Origin: Euzebya rosea
GTDB lineage: Bacteria; Actinomycetota; Nitriliruptoria; Euzebyales; Euzebyaceae
DNA length: 64,000 nucleotides
Reading direction: 5' to 3'
Assembly: GCF_003073135.1 (NCBI RefSeq)
Contig: NZ_PGDQ01000002.1
Location: 242,731-306,730 of the forward strand
Both the position numbers and the translations under genes were made by a program. The first letter of the stretch is position 1. Every line of letters starts with the position of its first letter. Below are positions 17,096 through 27,300 of this stretch, one piece after another. Under the pieces are notes generated by a model. The model saw only the letters and a program-made list of their open reading frames with translations, had not been told where the DNA came from and did no database searches.

Positions 17096-17764
17096 TCAGG
17101 GCCTGGCGGCGGGGCCTCCGGCCAGGGCGCTGAGGTGCAGCAGGGGGTCCACGACGTGGGTGGCGGCGAACCTGCGCAGCCCCGCGGGGTCGGTGGCCTC
17201 GATCGGCCCCCCGGGCGTCAGGACCAGGGAGTGGGCCAGCCGGATCATGACCTCCGCGGCGATGTCGAGGTCGATCGGGCCGAGGTCCCCGGAGTCGCGG
17301 CCCTGCTGCAGCAGCCGACGCATGGGCTTGCGGGCCACCGACAGCGCATCGGGTGCCCCCGTCGTCAGGTGCGGCAGCAGCAGGTCGGGCTCGATCTGGA
17401 TGAGGCGCTGCAGCAGCGGGTGGGTGCGGACCTTCTCCACGGTGGCGGCGAACGCCTCGACCAGCCGGTCCCTGAACGTCGCCAGGTCGGTGATGGCCGC
17501 CTCGATCTCGGCCAGGGTGGCCCGGACCTCGCGGATGATGACGGCCCACACCAGCTCGTCACGGGTGGCGAAGCGGCGGTAGAGGGTGGCCCGGCCGTAC
17601 CCCGCCTGCTTGGCGACGTCGTCCATGCGCAGGCGACGGATGCCGAAGGTCTCCATCTGTGCGCGAGCCGCCACCAGCAGCGCGTCGGCCACCTCGTCGT
17701 CCTGGCCGGGTTCCGCCTCGCTGTCGTCCAGTGCGGTGACCACGGTCAGTTCTGGGCTGGCCAT
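17096..17764 (-). CDS. TetR/AcrR family transcriptional regulator
   Basis: 222 residues from ATG 17764, chosen because GGAGG stands 7 nt upstream; the in-frame ATG at 17794 has no ribosome-binding site. The N-terminal helix-turn-helix is evident (LLVAARAQMETFGIRRLRMDDVAKQAGYGRATLYRRFATRDELVWA), and the C-terminal ligand domain is helical. It diverges from the aldehyde dehydrogenase gene, and a 7-bp inverted repeat (17798-17824) lies in the intergenic gap, so it probably represses that operon and perhaps itself. The P450 gene follows 58 nt downstream on the same strand and may be cotranscribed. The inducer is likely an acyl or aldehyde compound, an inference from the regulated genes. Confidence 0.85.
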   Translation of the reverse strand: MASPELTVVTALDDSEAEPGQDDEVADALLVAARAQMETFGIRRLRMDDVAKQAGYGRATLYRRFATRDELVWAVIIREVRATLAEIEAAITDLATFRDRLVEAFAATVEKVRTHPLLQRLIQIEPDLLLPHLTTGAPDALSVARKPMRRLLQQGRDSGDLGPIDLDIAAEVMIRLAHSLVLTPGGPIEATDPAGLRRFAATHVVDPLLHLSALAGGPAARP

Positions 17765-17781
17765 CGGGGTCCTCCGGGATG

Positions 17782-17787
17782 TAGTCT
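17782..17787 (+). promoter_or_regulatory. putative -10 box (TAGTCT) for the aldehyde dehydrogenase operon
   Basis: TAGTCT fits TANNNT on the plus strand. A start about 7 nt further would place the 17798-17824 palindrome across the first transcribed bases, where a bound TetR dimer would block initiation. Confidence 0.35.
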
Positions 17788-17797
17788 TCTCCATCGG

Positions 17798-17824
17798 TGA
17801 GACACGAATATGGATGATGTCTCA
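17798..17824. promoter_or_regulatory. TetR-type operator palindrome
   Basis: TGAGACA (17798-17804) and TGTCTCA (17818-17824) form a perfect 7-bp inverted repeat with a 13-nt spacer. The repeat lies between the divergent tetR and aldehyde dehydrogenase genes and overlaps a poorly supported upstream ATG (17810) of the latter. Size, symmetry and position match autoregulatory TetR operators. Confidence 0.6.
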
Positions 17825-17851
17825 TTGACTCGCAAGGGACTGACACTGCGG

Positions 17852-19345
17852 ATGAGCGACGAGGACGTCATGGACGTCATCGACCCGGCCAGCGGCCGGG
17901 TGGTGGGTCGTGTCCCCGTCATGACCGCTGACGACGTCGCCAAGGCCGTCGACCAGGCCCGTCGGGCGCAGCCGTCGTGGGCGGCGCTCGGGGTCGAGGG
18001 ACGACGCGAGGTCCTGCGTCGTGTCCGTCGCCAGATCGTGGCCCGCCGCGAGGAGCTCCGCGACGTCCTGGTCGCCGAGTCCGGCAAGGCCTGGGAGGAC
18101 GCGCAGGCCGGGCTGCTGCTGACCCTGTCGATGATGGCGCACTGGGAGTCCAACGCCGCCGCGGCGTGCGCCGACGAGCCGCTGTCCACCCGAGGGGTGT
18201 GGGGGCTGGGCCGTCGCGCCGTCGCCACCTACCGCCCCCACGGCGTCGTCGGTGCCATCGGCCCGTGGAACTTCCCGGTCGCCCTGACCTTCGGTGATGC
18301 CGTCGCGGCGCTGCACGCCGGCAACACCGTGGTGCTCAAGCCCAGCGAGGTCACCCCGCTGTCCAACCGCTGGGTGGCCGAGGTCGTCGCCGAGCAGGCC
18401 CGCGCCGTTGGTGCCCCCGACCACGTGGTGTCCTGCGTGACCGGGGACGGGGCCACCGGTGCCGCGCTGGTCGCCGAGGTCGACATGGTGCAGTTCACGG
18501 GGTCGGTGGCCACCGGCCGGGCCATCGCCCACGCCTGCGTCGACCGGTCGATCCCGTACTCCCTGGAGCTGGGCGGCAAGGACCCCTGGATCGTCCTGGC
18601 CGACGCCGACCTCGACCGCGTCGCCGCCGCGGCGACCCACTACGGCCTGTTCAACGGCGGCCAGGTCTGCATGTCGGCGGAACGCATCTACGTCGAGGAC
18701 GCCGTGCACGACGCGTTCGTCGAACGGCTCGCCGCCCGGGTGTCGACGCTGCGGACCGTCCCCGGCAGCGGGCCGGGCACCACCGACGTCGCCCCGATGA
18801 TCGCCCCCGGTCAGGTCGACGTCGTCAGCGCCCACATCCGCGACGCGCTGGACAAGGGGGCACGTGCCGTCACCGGCGGCGTGCCCGAGGACCCGGTGCA
18901 CCCGGCGCCCACGGTGCTGGTCGACGTCGACCACACGATGGACTGCATGACCGAGGAGACCTTCGGCCCGACCATCCCGGTCATGCGCGTGCACGACGCC
19001 GACCAGGCCGTCGCGCTGGCCAACGACTCCGCCTTCGGGCTGACCGCCTCGGTGTGGACCCGCGACCTCACCCGCGGCCGCGCGATCGCGCGCCGCATCG
19101 ACGCCGGCACCGTGTCGGTCAACGACGCGCAGCTGCACGCCGGCATCGGCCACCTGCCCATGGGTGGGGTCGGCGCATCCGGCACCGGTGCCCGCGGCGG
19201 CATCGACGGCATCCGCAAGTTCCAGCAACGCAGCGTCCTGGTCACCAACCGGTCCCCGCTGGGGCGCGAGCTGGCCTGGCTGCCCTACGGCCGGATCGTC
19301 TCGCGTGCCCTCGACCGGGCCGTCGGCGTCCTGTACGGCCGCTGA
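17852..19345 (+). CDS. aldehyde dehydrogenase (NAD(P)+)
   Basis: 497 residues from ATG 17852. An in-frame ATG at 17810 lies inside the palindromic operator and lacks a ribosome-binding site, so the downstream start is preferred. ALDH superfamily motifs are present: PWNFPVALTFGDAVAALHAGNTVVLKPSEVTPL for cofactor binding, catalytic E239 in LELGGKDPW, nucleophile C273 in NGGQVCMSAERIYVE, and the C-terminal EETFGPTIPVMRV. It resembles succinate-semialdehyde or medium-chain aldehyde dehydrogenases. It is divergent from tetR and leads a run of lipid genes (thiolase 72 nt downstream, then the multifunctional beta-oxidation enzyme). A role in oxidising fatty aldehydes to acids that enter beta-oxidation is likely. 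Confidence 0.9.
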   Translation: MSDEDVMDVIDPASGRVVGRVPVMTADDVAKAVDQARRAQPSWAALGVEGRREVLRRVRRQIVARREELRDVLVAESGKAWEDAQAGLLLTLSMMAHWESNAAAACADEPLSTRGVWGLGRRAVATYRPHGVVGAIGPWNFPVALTFGDAVAALHAGNTVVLKPSEVTPLSNRWVAEVVAEQARAVGAPDHVVSCVTGDGATGAALVAEVDMVQFTGSVATGRAIAHACVDRSIPYSLELGGKDPWIVLADADLDRVAAAATHYGLFNGGQVCMSAERIYVEDAVHDAFVERLAARVSTLRTVPGSGPGTTDVAPMIAPGQVDVVSAHIRDALDKGARAVTGGVPEDPVHPAPTVLVDVDHTMDCMTEETFGPTIPVMRVHDADQAVALANDSAFGLTASVWTRDLTRGRAIARRIDAGTVSVNDAQLHAGIGHLPMGGVGASGTGARGGIDGIRKFQQRSVLVTNRSPLGRELAWLPYGRIVSRALDRAVGVLYGR

Positions 19346-19417
19346 CCCCATCCATTCCTGTCCCAGAACCCTGTCCCCGATACGACGTGTCCCGCAATAC
19401 ATGGAAGGAACGACACC

Positions 19418-20629
<1,212 letters not shown>

Positions 20630-20665
20630 CGCCGCCCCCTCACACCAGGAGCTACGAGAACACCG

Positions 20666-22837
20666 ATGACCAACACCATCAACTGGGACAAGGGCGACGA
20701 CGGGATCGTCACCCTGACCATCGATGACCCCAACCAGCGCGTGAACACGATGAACGCCGACTTCCAGTCGTCGTTGCAGGCCACCGTGCAGCGCCTCGAG
20801 GACGAGAAGGACGACATCACCGGTGTCATCCTGACCTCCGGCAAGGAAACCTTCTTCGCCGGTGGCGACCTGCGCCTCATGTACGCCGCCGGGCCCGACG
20901 ACGCCCAGCAGGTGTACGAGGAGGTGGCCGCGCTCGGCCGCGCCATGCGTCGCATGGAGACCCTCGGCAAGCCGGTCGTCGCCGCCCTCAACGGCACCGC
21001 CCTCGGCGGCGGCCTGGAGCTGGCGCTCGCCTGCCACCACCGCATCGCCGTCAAGGGGTCGAAGGCCAAGTTCGGCCAGCCGGAGGTCAAGCTGGGCCTG
21101 CTGCCCGGCGGCGGTGGCGTGGTGCGCATCACCCGCATGCTGGGTGTCGTCAGCGCCATCATGAACGTCCTGGCCCAGGGCCAGGAGTACCGCGCGGAGA
21201 AGGCCCACGAGCTGGGCCTGATCAGCGAGCTGGTGGACTCCACCGACGACCTGATCCCGGCCGCCAAGGCGTTCATCGCCGCCAACCCCGAGTCCAGCCA
21301 GCCGTTCGACGACCCCAAGTACAAGGTCCCCGGCGGCGTGCCCACCAACCCGAAGCTGGCCCAGATGCTGCCGGGCATCCCCTCCAACCTGCGCAAGCAG
21401 CTCAAGGGCGCCCCGATGCCCGCCCCGCTGAACATCCTGGCGGCGGCCGTGGAGTCGCTGTCGGTCCCGATCGACCGCGCATGGGAGATCGAGCACCGCT
21501 ACTTCGTCGACCTCGTCGTCGGCCAGGTCAGCCGCAACATGACCAAGGCGTTCTTCTTCGACCTGCAGGCCATCAACTCCGGCTCGCTGCGTCCCGAGGG
21601 CGTCCCGCCGTGGAAGGCCACGAAGGTCGCGGTCCTCGGCGCCGGCATGATGGGCGCGGGTATCGCCTACCAGTGCGCGTCGGTCGGCATCGACGTCGTC
21701 CTCAAGGACATCAGCGTCGAGAACGCCGAGAAGGGCAAGAGCTACTCCGTCAAGCTGGTGGAGAAGGCCAGGTCCCGCGGCAAGCTGACCGAGGAGAAGG
21801 CCCAGGCGCTGCTGGACCGGATCACCCCGACCGACAGCTACGACGACCTCGAGGGTTGCGACCTCATCATCGAGGCCGTGTTCGAGAAGACCGAGCTGAA
21901 GCACGCGGTGTTCGGCGAGGCCGAGCCGAAGGTGCTGCCCGACGCGGTGCTGGGCTCCAACACCTCCACCATCCCGATCACGATCCTCGCCGAGGGCGTG
22001 ACCCGGCCGGAGGACTTCATCGGCCTGCACTTCTTCTCGCCCGTCGACAAGATGCCGCTGGTGGAGATCATCGCCGGTGAGAAGACCAACGACGCGACCA
22101 TCGCCAAGGCCATCGACCTGGTCCAGCAGATCCGCAAGACCCCGATCGTGGTCAACGACTCGCGTGGGTTCTTCACCTCCCGGGTGATCGGCACGTTCAC
22201 CGGCGAGGCCATGATGATGCTCGACGAGGGCGTCAACCTGACCCGCATCGACCGTGCCGCGACCATGGCCGGCTACCCGGTCGGGCCGCTGCAGATGGTC
22301 GACGAGCTGACCCTGACGCTGCCGCTGAAGATCATCGACGAGTACGAGAACGCTGCTCGTGCCGCGGGTGAGGAGGTCGTCTCCACGCCCGACGTCGAGG
22401 TCCTCCGCAAGATGGTCGCCGCGGGCCGCGAGGGTCGCTCGGCCGGCGCCGGGTTCTTCGAGTACGGCGAGGACGGCAAGCGCACGCAGGTGTGGCCCGG
22501 CCTCGTGGAGATGTTCCCGCCCGCAGCGGAGCAGCTCGACGTCACGGAGATCCAGGAGCGCATGTTGTTCCGCGAGGCGATCGAGACGGTCAAGTGCTTC
22601 GACGAGGGTGTGCTGCGCAGCGTGCCCGAGGCGAACATCGGCTCGATCTTCGGCATCGGCTTCCCCGCCTGGACCGGCGGCGTCATCCAGTACATCGACG
22701 GCTACGAGGGCGGCGTGACCGGCTTCGTGGCGCGGTGCAAGGAGCTGGCCGACACCTACGGCGAGCGGTTCACCCCGCCCGCCAGCCTGGTCGCGAAGGC
22801 CGAGTCCGGCGAGCCCCTCTCGCCTGCTCCCTTCTAG
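20666..22837 (+). CDS. fadB: fatty acid oxidation multifunctional enzyme: enoyl-CoA hydratase / 3-hydroxyacyl-CoA dehydrogenase
   Basis: 723 residues. The N-terminal crotonase domain (about 1-190) has the oxyanion segment [13 protein letters not shown] and the [15 protein letters not shown] catalytic region. The NAD-binding 3-hydroxyacyl-CoA dehydrogenase begins with [18 protein letters not shown] (G325-x4-G330) and holds the catalytic His in [21 protein letters not shown]-terminal dehydrogenase dimerisation domain follows and ends near [13 protein letters not shown]. It hydrates enoyl-CoA and oxidises 3-hydroxyacyl-CoA in the cytoplasm, upstream of the adjacent thiolase. A perfect 12-bp stem-loop 18 nt after the stop probably ends the operon. 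Confidence 0.94.
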   Translation: MTNTINWDKGDDGIVTLTIDDPNQRVNTMNADFQSSLQATVQRLEDEKDDITGVILTSGKETFFAGGDLRLMYAAGPDDAQQVYEEVAALGRAMRRMETLGKPVVAALNGTALGGGLELALACHHRIAVKGSKAKFGQPEVKLGLLPGGGGVVRITRMLGVVSAIMNVLAQGQEYRAEKAHELGLISELVDSTDDLIPAAKAFIAANPESSQPFDDPKYKVPGGVPTNPKLAQMLPGIPSNLRKQLKGAPMPAPLNILAAAVESLSVPIDRAWEIEHRYFVDLVVGQVSRNMTKAFFFDLQAINSGSLRPEGVPPWKATKVAVLGAGMMGAGIAYQCASVGIDVVLKDISVENAEKGKSYSVKLVEKARSRGKLTEEKAQALLDRITPTDSYDDLEGCDLIIEAVFEKTELKHAVFGEAEPKVLPDAVLGSNTSTIPITILAEGVTRPEDFIGLHFFSPVDKMPLVEIIAGEKTNDATIAKAIDLVQQIRKTPIVVNDSRGFFTSRVIGTFTGEAMMMLDEGVNLTRIDRAATMAGYPVGPLQMVDELTLTLPLKIIDEYENAARAAGEEVVSTPDVEVLRKMVAAGREGRSAGAGFFEYGEDGKRTQVWPGLVEMFPPAAEQLDVTEIQERMLFREAIETVKCFDEGVLRSVPEANIGSIFGIGFPAWTGGVIQYIDGYEGGVTGFVARCKELADTYGERFTPPASLVAKAESGEPLSPAPF

Positions 22838-22854
22838 TCGTTCCACACAAGGTC

Positions 22855-22883
22855 GACGCCCCCGCCCCCGTGGCGGGGGCGTC
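22855..22883 (+). terminator. hairpin terminator after fadB
   Basis: GACGCCCCCGCC (22855-22866) and GGCGGGGGCGTC (22872-22883) make a perfect 12-bp stem with a 5-nt loop. There is no T-tract afterwards, as is common for terminators in high-GC actinobacteria. Confidence 0.7.
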
Positions 22884-22960
22884 GTGCCGTCGGCGGCCGA
22901 CGGGATCGCGTCTCCGCTGGGGGTTGGGGGAGGGGCGCCGGGGGTGCTGGGGGAGGGGTG

Positions 22961-22966
22961 TAGCGT
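22961..22966 (+). promoter_or_regulatory. putative -10 box (TAGCGT), leaderless
   Basis: TAGCGT fits TANNNT, stands 7 nt before GTG 22974, and follows the fadB terminator. This is another likely leaderless start. Confidence 0.4.
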
Positions 22967-22973
22967 TTCCGGG

Positions 22974-24125
22974 GTGGCAACGGTGACGTACGAGTGGGCG
23001 CATCCGGTGGCGACCGAGGGACCGCAGGCGCGGTGGATCCCCGGCGTGCTCGGGGGGATCGGGACAGCGGTGGGCCTGGCGACGGCCATCACCGGAGACG
23101 TCGTGGCAGGCGTCGTGATCCTCGTCCTCGTCGTGGGCTACGTCCTGCTGGCCGAACGTCGGCTGGCCCGGGCCGTGGCGTTCCGCATCCGCGTGTGGGA
23201 CAACGGGGCGCTGGAGATCGCCAACGGGGAGTCGTCCTGGTATCCGGTCGGCGAGCTGACCGACGTCCAGGTCGGCGTGGCGGGCGCTGGTGAGCACGGC
23301 GTCAGGACCCTCAGGCTCCAGCACCGCGGCGGCGAGGTCCCGGTCTCGCTGCCGGGCGGGATCGGGTACCTCTTCAACGGGCCGTCGCTGACCACGACCC
23401 ACACGGGACAGCTGGTCGACGCCCTCCGGCACTTCGCCGGCCTGCCGGCACGGTCGGCCGTGGGCCCACCGGTGCTGGGGCAGCAGCCACCCGGACAGGC
23501 GGCAGCGCCCGTCGTCGGTCGGCCGTCGGCCGGTCAGCCGTTCGCGGGTCAGCCCAGCGCGGGTCAGCCCAGCGCGGGTGTGCCGGCGGTCGGGGACCAG
23601 CCGAACCAGTCGTCGTGGACGTGGCAGCACCCCGAGGCCGATGACCTGGTCCGGCGTCGCAACCGGTTCGTCACCATCTCCGCGGTGGTGGTCGTCGTCC
23701 TGATGGTCGTGGCCGGCGCCAGCCAGCGGGACGCAGGGATCGGCGCCGTCCTGCTGTCGGCCGCGGTGGCCCCGGGCCTGCTCGGACTGCTGCTGTTCGC
23801 CGTGGCGTGGGTCGGCTGGATCCGGCCGACCCGCTTCCGGCTGGAGGTCGACGGGGACGGGGTGCTGCGGCGCGGCACGTCGACGGTGCGCCTCACCGGG
23901 GCCAGCGAGGTGTCGGTGGACCTCGTGTCGTCCTCCACCCACACCGGCACCACGACGGTGCGGAGCCGCAGCTGGGTCCTGCGGGTCACCCCGGCCACCG
24001 GCAAGCCGTGGAGCACCCTGCTGCCCGGCGGGTCGCTCGGGGGCAGGCTGCTGACCGAGCAGGAGGCCGAGCACCTGGCGCAGCAGCTGCGCTGGTTCGC
24101 CGGCCTCCCCTCGTGGTGGAGCTGA
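22974..24125 (+). CDS. membrane protein with an internal tandem duplication
   Basis: 383 residues from GTG 22974. The protein is built of two homologous halves. Each starts with a Trp-His-Pro tag (YEWAHP or WTWQHP), runs through two transmembrane helices, then a soluble beta-rich segment of PH-like character, and ends LRHFAGLP or LRWFAGLP. The halves are joined by a Gln/Pro/Ala linker with short repeats (GQPSAGQPSAG). I recognise no functional family. The two-helix plus PH-like domain layout resembles actinobacterial bacterial-PH membrane proteins. The terminator before it and the WS/DGAT gene 150 nt after it make it an independent unit. Confidence 0.7.
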   Translation: MATVTYEWAHPVATEGPQARWIPGVLGGIGTAVGLATAITGDVVAGVVILVLVVGYVLLAERRLARAVAFRIRVWDNGALEIANGESSWYPVGELTDVQVGVAGAGEHGVRTLRLQHRGGEVPVSLPGGIGYLFNGPSLTTTHTGQLVDALRHFAGLPARSAVGPPVLGQQPPGQAAAPVVGRPSAGQPFAGQPSAGQPSAGVPAVGDQPNQSSWTWQHPEADDLVRRRNRFVTISAVVVVVLMVVAGASQRDAGIGAVLLSAAVAPGLLGLLLFAVAWVGWIRPTRFRLEVDGDGVLRRGTSTVRLTGASEVSVDLVSSSTHTGTTTVRSRSWVLRVTPATGKPWSTLLPGGSLGGRLLTEQEAEHLAQQLRWFAGLPSWWS

Positions 24126-24275
24126 CTTCGCGGCCCACGTCGCCGACGACCCATGCCGGCGATGCGGGCACGAGGTGTCCGACACCCTGCGTGCCCCGAT
24201 GGTGTTCACTTGACGGACCGGGGTCGCCTCGAGCCGTGCGGCTGCCGGGACCAGTCAACAGAAGGGCGGACAGGC

Positions 24276-25673
24276 ATGGTGCTCCCGATCACCGACGGGG
24301 CGTGGCTGATGATCGAGAGCGGGGAGGCGCCGCAGCACGTCGGCGGCCTGATGGTCTTCGACTACCCGCCGGACGCCTCACCGACCTGGCTGCACGACAC
24401 CTGGCAGCGCCTGCGCACGGCCACCGACTTCGCCCCGCCGTTCTCCTACCGGCTGCGCCGGCCCTACGGGCTGGCCGGCCTGTTCGACTGGGAACCCGAC
24501 CCCGACATCGACCTGGACTACCACCTGCGGTTCTCCGCGCTCCCGCGACCCGGTCGGGTCCGCGAGCTGCTGGTCCTGGTCTCGCGGCTGCACTCCACGC
24601 TGCTGGATCGCCACCGCCCGCTGTGGGAGGTCCACCTCATCGAGGGGCTGCAGCCCGAGCACGACGGTGACCCGCCGCGGTTCGCGATGTACGCCAAGTT
24701 CCACCACTCCATGTTCGACGGCGTCGGCGCCATGCGCGTCATGCGGAAGATGTTCAGCGCCGACCCGAACGACCGTGACATGCCGGCCCCGTGGGAGATC
24801 GCCTCGACCTCGGCGACGACCCCCTCCAGCACACCCCCGGCACGACGGCCCACGTCGGGGGAGAAGCCCGGCGTGCTGGATCCACTCCGGTCGGTGGGCA
24901 CGATCGCGGCGACGCTGCGCGATCAGGCGAAGGCCACCCGGCGGGGGGTGGAGGGCGAGGTCATGCCGTTCTCGGCGCCCCGCAGCCTGCTCAACGGGCG
25001 GATCACCGGCTCGCGACGGTTCGCCGCGGACGGGTTCTCCTTCGAGCGGATCAGCGGCGTCGCCAGGGCGCTGGGGGTCTCCATCAACGACGTCGCGCTC
25101 GCCATGTCGAGCCATGCGCTGCGCACCTACCTGCTGGACCACATGGCCCTGCCCGACAAACCCCTCACCGGCATGATCCCGGTGTCGGTGCGCACCGAGG
25201 ACGAGGGGCCGCAGGGCAACGCCTTGTCCTTCCTCGTCGCCGACCTGGGCACCGACATCGCCGATCCGATCGACCGCCTGGAGCGGATCCGCACGTCGAT
25301 GCAGCGGGGCAAGGACCGGCTGGCGTCGATGAGCCGGTCGGAACGGGTCGGGTATGCCGTGGCCATCACCAGCCCCTACGTCATCGGTCCGCTGCTCGGC
25401 ATCGCCGGTCGTGGACGGCCGCTGGCCAACGTCGTCATCTCCAACGTCCCCGGTCCGCGCGAGCCGCGGTACTTCGACGGGGCACGGCTGCAGGGCATGT
25501 ATCCGGCATCGTTGCTGCAGCAGGGCCAGGCGCTCAACATCACCCTGACCTCCTACGACACCGAGATGCAGTTCGGCCTGACCGCCTGCCGCAGGACCCT
25601 GCCGCAGATGCAGCGCATGCTCGACCACCTCGACTCGGGGCTGCGGGTGCTGGAGAAGCTTGCGGCGGTCTGA
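24276..25673 (+). CDS. wax ester synthase/diacylglycerol acyltransferase (WS/DGAT)
   Basis: 465 residues from ATG 24276. The catalytic HHxxxDG motif is H143-H144-SMF-D148-G149. The N-terminal region (LPITDGAWLMIES..PQHVGGLMVF) and the C-terminal VSNVPGPREPRYFDGARLQGMYP block are both diagnostic of WS/DGAT enzymes. They acylate diacylglycerol or fatty alcohols with acyl-CoA at the membrane to make storage triacylglycerol or wax esters. The position just downstream of the beta-oxidation genes joins lipid storage with lipid breakdown in one region. A separate promoter is likely, since about 150 nt of non-coding DNA precede it. Confidence 0.92.
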   Translation: MVLPITDGAWLMIESGEAPQHVGGLMVFDYPPDASPTWLHDTWQRLRTATDFAPPFSYRLRRPYGLAGLFDWEPDPDIDLDYHLRFSALPRPGRVRELLVLVSRLHSTLLDRHRPLWEVHLIEGLQPEHDGDPPRFAMYAKFHHSMFDGVGAMRVMRKMFSADPNDRDMPAPWEIASTSATTPSSTPPARRPTSGEKPGVLDPLRSVGTIAATLRDQAKATRRGVEGEVMPFSAPRSLLNGRITGSRRFAADGFSFERISGVARALGVSINDVALAMSSHALRTYLLDHMALPDKPLTGMIPVSVRTEDEGPQGNALSFLVADLGTDIADPIDRLERIRTSMQRGKDRLASMSRSERVGYAVAITSPYVIGPLLGIAGRGRPLANVVISNVPGPREPRYFDGARLQGMYPASLLQQGQALNITLTSYDTEMQFGLTACRRTLPQMQRMLDHLDSGLRVLEKLAAV

Positions 25674-25712
25674 CATCCACAGGGGGCCCGACGCGAAACC
25701 GCGGTCATGGAA

Positions 25713-25718
25713 TAGGCT
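25713..25718 (+). promoter_or_regulatory. putative -10 box (TAGGCT)
   Basis: TAGGCT fits TANNNT in the 101-nt gap between the WS/DGAT stop and TTG 25775. It would give a leader of about 50 nt that contains the AAGGAG ribosome-binding site at 25761-25766. Confidence 0.3.
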
Positions 25719-25774
25719 GCCGGCGATGCACCGTGGAGGGACCTCGGTGCGGTACGCATCAAGGAGACAGGCAG

Positions 25775-26779
25775 TTGAGCGACGCTCCACCACCGTCCAA
25801 CCCCGGCGACCAGGGTTGGGGGCAGCAGCCTCCTCCTCCGGGTGACCAGCCCGGCTGGGGACAGCAGCCTCCTCCACCGGGTGACCAGCCCGGCTGGGGT
25901 CAGCAGCCCCCTCCACCTGGTGGTCAACCGGGATGGGGGCAGCAGCCCCCTCCGCCGTCCGGAGGCCAGGAATGGGGTCAGCAGCCGCCGCCGCCCAGCG
26001 GTGGCCAGCCCGGATGGGGGCAGCAGCCGCCACCACCCGCGGGGGGACAGCCGGGATGGGGTGCCCAACCCCAGCAGGGCGGCTGGGGTGCACAACCCTT
26101 CGGCTCCCCCGGGGGCGTGAAGCCCTACAGCGTCGGTGACGCCTTCAACTACGGGTGGACCAAGTTCCAGGCCAACGTCGGACCGATCCTGCTCGGGTTG
26201 CTCGGACTCATGGTCGTGTCGGCGATCGTGTTCTTCATCTGGAACCTGATCACCGGGGCGATCCTGAGCGGCTTCAGCGGCTCCGATGCCGGCCTGGTCT
26301 TCCTGCTGGTGTCCTCGGCGTTCTCCGCCCTCCTGGGCGGGGTGATCCAGGTGTTCGTGCAGGCCGCCATCACGCGTGGGGCCCTGGCGATCACCTACGG
26401 GCGCCAGATCGAGATCTCCACGCTGCTGAACACCGACCAGATCCCCCAGATCCTGCTCGGCGGCCTGATCATCGGCCTCGCAACCGCCGTCGGCACGCTG
26501 CTGTGCTTCATCCCCGGCCTCATCGTCGGCTTCTTCAGCCAGTTCTTCGTGCACTTCGCGCTGGACAAGCAGCTGCCGGCCGTGGAGGCCATCAAGGCAT
26601 CCTTCGCCTTCGTCAACCAGAACCTGGGCACGCTGATCGGCTTCTACCTCGCGACCATCGTCGCGGCGTTCGTCGGTGCGCTGCTGTGCGGCGTCGGCCT
26701 GCTGGTGGCCATCCCGGTGATCATCATCGGCCAGGCCTACACCTACCGGGTCCTGCAGGGCGAGCCCGTCGCCCCCTGA
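25775..26779 (+). CDS. polytopic membrane protein with Gly/Pro/Trp/Gln-rich N-terminal repeats
   Basis: 334 residues from TTG 25775, with AAGGAG 8 nt upstream. The first ~105 residues are a low-complexity region built of a ~14-residue unit (GDQPGWGQQPPPPG and variants, about six to seven copies). It should be disordered and cytoplasmic. The rest (FNYGWTKFQANVGPILLGLLGLMVV onward) contains five to six hydrophobic helices and resembles the DUF4013/DUF975-type integral membrane proteins that often follow such proline-rich tails in actinobacteria. No enzymatic motif is seen. The tail could mediate self-association or partner binding. A small DUF2510 protein gene follows 66 nt downstream. Confidence 0.75.
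   Translation: MSDAPPPSNPGDQGWGQQPPPPGDQPGWGQQPPPPGDQPGWGQQPPPPGGQPGWGQQPPPPSGGQEWGQQPPPPSGGQPGWGQQPPPPAGGQPGWGAQPQQGGWGAQPFGSPGGVKPYSVGDAFNYGWTKFQANVGPILLGLLGLMVVSAIVFFIWNLITGAILSGFSGSDAGLVFLLVSSAFSALLGGVIQVFVQAAITRGALAITYGRQIEISTLLNTDQIPQILLGGLIIGLATAVGTLLCFIPGLIVGFFSQFFVHFALDKQLPAVEAIKASFAFVNQNLGTLIGFYLATIVAAFVGALLCGVGLLVAIPVIIIGQAYTYRVLQGEPVAP
25810..26075 (+). repeat. tandem ~42-bp coding repeats
   Basis: About six imperfect copies of a unit with a 42-bp period (coding GDQPGWGQQPPPPG-like peptides), with occasional 3-bp length changes. The first copies are nearly identical in DNA, including synonymous sites, which suggests recent expansion. Confidence 0.75.
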
Positions 26780-26845
26780 TCCGTGCACGGGCGGGGGTGT
26801 GCCGAGCGCCATCCCCGCCGCACGGAACCGTGAGCGAGAACGTTC

Positions 26846-27286
26846 GTGACCGCACCAGGTTGGTACCCAGACCCCGTCGGCGACTACGAGGTCCGCTGGT
26901 GGGACGGACATGCGTGGTCCTCCAGCGTCGGCAACGGCGGCGCGGTCTTCGAGGATCCCCCGAGCGAACCGACCCTGCCGCCGCAGGAGTCGGTCATGTG
27001 GGAAGCCGACGGGCGCCGCCTGACCACCCATCGGCTGTGGATCAACGATCCGCTCAACCACAAGCGCGTCGTCGAGCTGTACCTGTGGGGGGTCGCCGGC
27101 GTCGAGGTCACCCGCAACGCCGGCCAGCACCAGCGTGGCACCGGCCGCATCGCCGTGGAGGTGGCCTACCCCGGGTACGGCGGGCCGCGCCACTACGTCA
27201 TGAAGGACGTGTACGACGCCGACCTGGTCGCCGCGATGATCGGCAAGTGGGCCAACCGCAACCGGCGCGCCCACCGGGGGTACTGA
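26846..27286 (+). CDS. DUF2510 domain protein
   Basis: 146 residues from GTG 26846. The N-terminus is a textbook DUF2510 motif: APGWYPDP...YEVRWWDGHAWSS. The remaining ~100 residues form a small beta-rich domain (VMWEADGRRLTTHRLWINDPLNHKRVVELYLWGVAGVEV) resembling a short PH-like fold. There is no signal peptide or membrane segment. DUF2510 is common at the ends of actinobacterial membrane-associated proteins and its role is unknown. It follows the proline-rich membrane protein on the same strand and converges on the DUF2752 gene through a tandem repeat. Confidence 0.75.
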   Translation: MTAPGWYPDPVGDYEVRWWDGHAWSSSVGNGGAVFEDPPSEPTLPPQESVMWEADGRRLTTHRLWINDPLNHKRVVELYLWGVAGVEVTRNAGQHQRGTGRIAVEVAYPGYGGPRHYVMKDVYDADLVAAMIGKWANRNRRAHRGY

Positions 27287-27300
27287 CCGCCGGGTCAGCG

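Noticed and set aside
17810..17851. Upstream ATG of the aldehyde dehydrogenase
   Set aside because: It lies inside the TetR palindrome and lacks a Shine-Dalgarno sequence. The ATG at 17852 starts where the family's homology begins.
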